Origin: UBA6168 sp039819485
GTDB lineage: Bacteria; Bacteroidota; Bacteroidia; Chitinophagales; Saprospiraceae
Reading direction: 5' to 3'
Length of the DNA stretch: 64,000 nt
NCBI GenBank assembly: GCA_039819485.1
Contig: JBCBRY010000028.1
Coordinates: 1-64,000 of the forward strand
Positions 62,570-64,000 of this stretch are shown here, piece by piece. How positions within the stretch are numbered: the first letter of the stretch is position 1; the number at the start of each line of letters is the position of its first letter. A program made the position numbers and the translations under genes. The notes beneath the pieces were generated by a model. The model searched no databases, was not told where the DNA came from, and was given only the letters and a program-made list of their open reading frames with translations.

Positions 62570-62868
62570 CCTCTATGAAGGGCAAGGTTGCTGCCTTGGT
62601 CCTATTTCTATTTGGGGCAGATCTATTTCCAAACAGGTCATTGTGTTTTATTCCCTTCATTCTACCTTCGCACCTTATTTTGAATTTCTGTAAAAAGGAA
62701 TTACTTATCATCCAAACAAAAAGACAACAAAGGCAAATGCCTTTTTAAAGATTTGGTTTTTTGGGGTTAAATAGACGGCTACTTGTTAAATCGGGTGGTC
62801 GTCTTCTTTCTTTTTGATTACCTCCATTTTTACACGTTATGCCAAAGAGTTTTTCTCGAAGCGTTTGT

Positions 62869-62906
62869 GCGCCTGCCAGTTTTATACTGCGCGGGCGCTT
62901 TTTTTT
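62869..62906 (+). terminator. Rho-independent terminator (plus strand)
   Basis: GCGCCTGC (62869-62876) / GCGGGCGC (62891-62898) with one mismatch, followed by eight T. It ends rightward transcription from the AraC gene region. Confidence 0.75.
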
Positions 62907-62909
62907 AAT

Positions 62910-62942
62910 AAAAAAACACCCACCGAAAATTTTCAGCAGGTG
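62910..62942 (-). terminator. Probable terminator of the acidic repeat protein gene
   Basis: CACC...GAAAA / TTTTC...GGTG stem with an internal mismatch loop, then a T-run on the minus strand (plus A-run 62910-62916). It lies 95 bases past the stop codon. Confidence 0.5.
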
Positions 62943-63036
62943 CATTAACCATAAGCTTAAGACCCTATATTTTTAGTCGGAGAGTAGGCGAGTAGGCGAA
63001 GTTTACAAACCGAACAAAGTAAATTCGCTTACTCGC

Positions 63037-64000
63037 TTACTTGCCCAAAGCTTTTACCATTTTTTTGGTATGCTGGTAGTTGATAGCTTTATGCCGTTTG
63101 ATCGTCATGGCTGTGACCGTTGACTGGTCGTTTCCGGTTACCAGTTTGTTGGGGTTTCCGGCCATGCATTCGAAGCATTCTTCGAGGATTTCTTCCAGCT
63201 CTTCGTCGCTGTTGACAGTCACGACAGTGCCATCTTCCACGAGTGTCAATTCTATCGGATAGGCGAGTGTTGGATCTTCGTCACTGTTGGGGTTGTTGTC
63301 GTACCAGCCATCAATGGCCATTTCCAATTCCTCATCGCTGTTAACTTCGGCAGTAGTTCCGTCAGGGAAATTAACAGTAACTGGATAGGTGACGGTAAAA
63401 CATTCTTCGAATGGGTTGCCTTCATCGTCCCATTCTCCGTCACATTCTTCCCATAATTCCTCTAGTTCCTCTTCATTATTTACGGTGATGGTTTCGCCCT
63501 CCAGCGTTACTTCGATCGGAAATTCGACGGTGGGGTCTTCGTCCGAATCGGGATTGTTTTCATACCAGTTGAAGATGATGTCATCCAGTTCTTCGTCATC
63601 GTTGGCAACCTGAGAAGTGCCATCGGGCAGAAGTACAGTGATCGGATAGGCGATCTCAAAGCAAATTTCATATTCATCATCGTCCCAATCACCATAGCAT
63701 TCGTCAAAAAGTTCTTCCAGTTCTTCTTCATCGTTGATGGACTGCGTGGTTCCGTCATCGAAAGTGACTTCTACCGGGAATTGCAGCGTAGGGTATTCCT
63801 CCGAGTTGGGGTTGTTGGTTTCCCATTCATCGAATAGCATTTCCAGCTCTTCGTCACTGTTTGCAGAGGCGGTCGTTCCATCTGGGTAAACGACTGTTAC
63901 TGGATAATTTAAGGTAAAACACCATTCTTCATCATCATATTCTCCAAAGCATTCATCGAACAATTCCTCCAATTGCTCTTCATTGTCAAGGGCTTGGGTA
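63037..64000 (-). CDS. Strongly acidic tandem-repeat protein (5' end outside window)
   Basis: At least 320 residues; the frame stays open to the window edge (…TQALDNEEQLEELFDECFGE), so the start lies beyond 64000. It consists of alternating half-repeats of 42-45 residues: type A, FPVEVTFDDGTTQSIND-EEELEELFDEC, ending in a D/E/W-rich segment with Cys, and type B, YPVTVNFPDGTTAEVNSDEE then LEMAIDGWYDNNPNSDEDPT. At least six half-repeats are visible. The protein is extremely rich in Asp and Glu, except for a short basic tail (TIKRHKAINYQHTKKMVKAL). Each repeat suggests a two-strand beta unit plus an amphipathic helix. Acidic repeats suggest divalent-cation binding or a surface/exported role; no T9SS tail or catalytic motif is seen. 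Family not recognised. Confidence 0.8.
   Translation of the reverse strand, partial: TQALDNEEQLEELFDECFGEYDDEEWCFTLNYPVTVVYPDGTTASANSDEELEMLFDEWETNNPNSEEYPTLQFPVEVTFDDGTTQSINDEEELEELFDECYGDWDDDEYEICFEIAYPITVLLPDGTSQVANDDEELDDIIFNWYENNPDSDEDPTVEFPIEVTLEGETITVNNEEELEELWEECDGEWDDEGNPFEECFTVTYPVTVNFPDGTTAEVNSDEELEMAIDGWYDNNPNSDEDPTLAYPIELTLVEDGTVVTVNSDEELEEILEECFECMAGNPNKLVTGNDQSTVTAMTIKRHKAINYQHTKKMVKALGK

Larger units (their letters stand above)
62570..63036. other. Intergenic region with opposing terminators
   Basis: 467 bases between converging genes, containing the terminators at 62869-62906 (plus) and 62910-62942 (minus). Open frames here run through terminator hairpins and are not credible. 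A direct repeat GAGTAGGCGAGTAGGCGA lies around 62982-62999. Confidence 0.5.

Overview
The window looks like chromosomal (or chromid) DNA of a Bacteroidota bacterium, most plausibly of the Saprospiria (Saprospiraceae/Lewinella/Haliscomenobacter type). The evidence is type IX secretion (T9SS) sorting domains of both the ordinary C-terminal type and the CHU_C 'gliding-motility' type, giant HYR/PKD-repeat surface proteins, paired DUF1800/DUF1501 genes, a FecI/FecR/TonB-receptor cassette with STN domain, three histidine kinase/LytTR response-regulator pairs, and a TTTG-N19-TAAATTTG promoter. No tRNA, rRNA, CRISPR array or intact insertion sequence was recognised.

Left part (1-17 kb): a small secreted protein, a 1958-residue T9SS protein with a PQQ-type sugar dehydrogenase head, a 2 kb gene-poor stretch with a decayed BNR-type gene fragment and a possible 30-residue membrane peptide, a cytoplasmic protein of unknown function, a small PKD protein, and the DUF1800-DUF1501 pair. 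At 15.5-20.1 kb lies an ECF sigma factor, FecR anti-sigma factor and TonB-dependent receptor that form a surface-signalling unit. Between 17.3 and 24.9 kb a family of about ten AT-rich palindromic repeats built on ACGAAATAACGAATTCGT sits mostly at gene 3' ends; several genes take their stop codon from it.

Replicon module (23.6-27.7 kb): a ribbon-helix-helix-like protein, a ParA ATPase, a region with iterons in opposite orientations on either side of an AT-rich island, and a Rep_3-type initiator. This is a complete plasmid-style origin and partition unit inside otherwise chromosome-like DNA (an FtsH gene is 32 kb away), so the window is either a chromid/megaplasmid or a chromosome carrying an integrated replicon.

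Two-component/peptide region (28-41 kb): after a 1489-residue HYR/dockerin-like/cohesin-like T9SS protein come two separate kinase + LytTR regulator pairs, each followed on the same strand by very small exported or peptide genes. The first pair is followed by two double-glycine-leader peptides (39 residues intact, and about 41 residues apparently frameshifted by one A) and a secreted 132-residue protein. The second is followed by a Cys-rich 116-residue secreted protein and a 37-residue Cys-rich membrane-anchored peptide. The arrangement recalls peptide-pheromone/bacteriocin regulation in Firmicutes and is the best candidate here for an undescribed system.

Right part (41-64 kb): agmatine-deiminase-family lipoprotein, AraC regulator, msrB and msrA, a short lipoprotein, then a probable alpha-glucan locus: a GH13-GH31 fusion enzyme, divergent from a 2.1 kilo-residue CHU_C protein with a carbohydrate-binding-like N-terminus, and a protein with duplicated carbohydrate-binding-like domains and an internal IPTL-CTERM-like motif. 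FtsH, a second AraC regulator and a truncated, strongly acidic tandem-repeat protein end the window.
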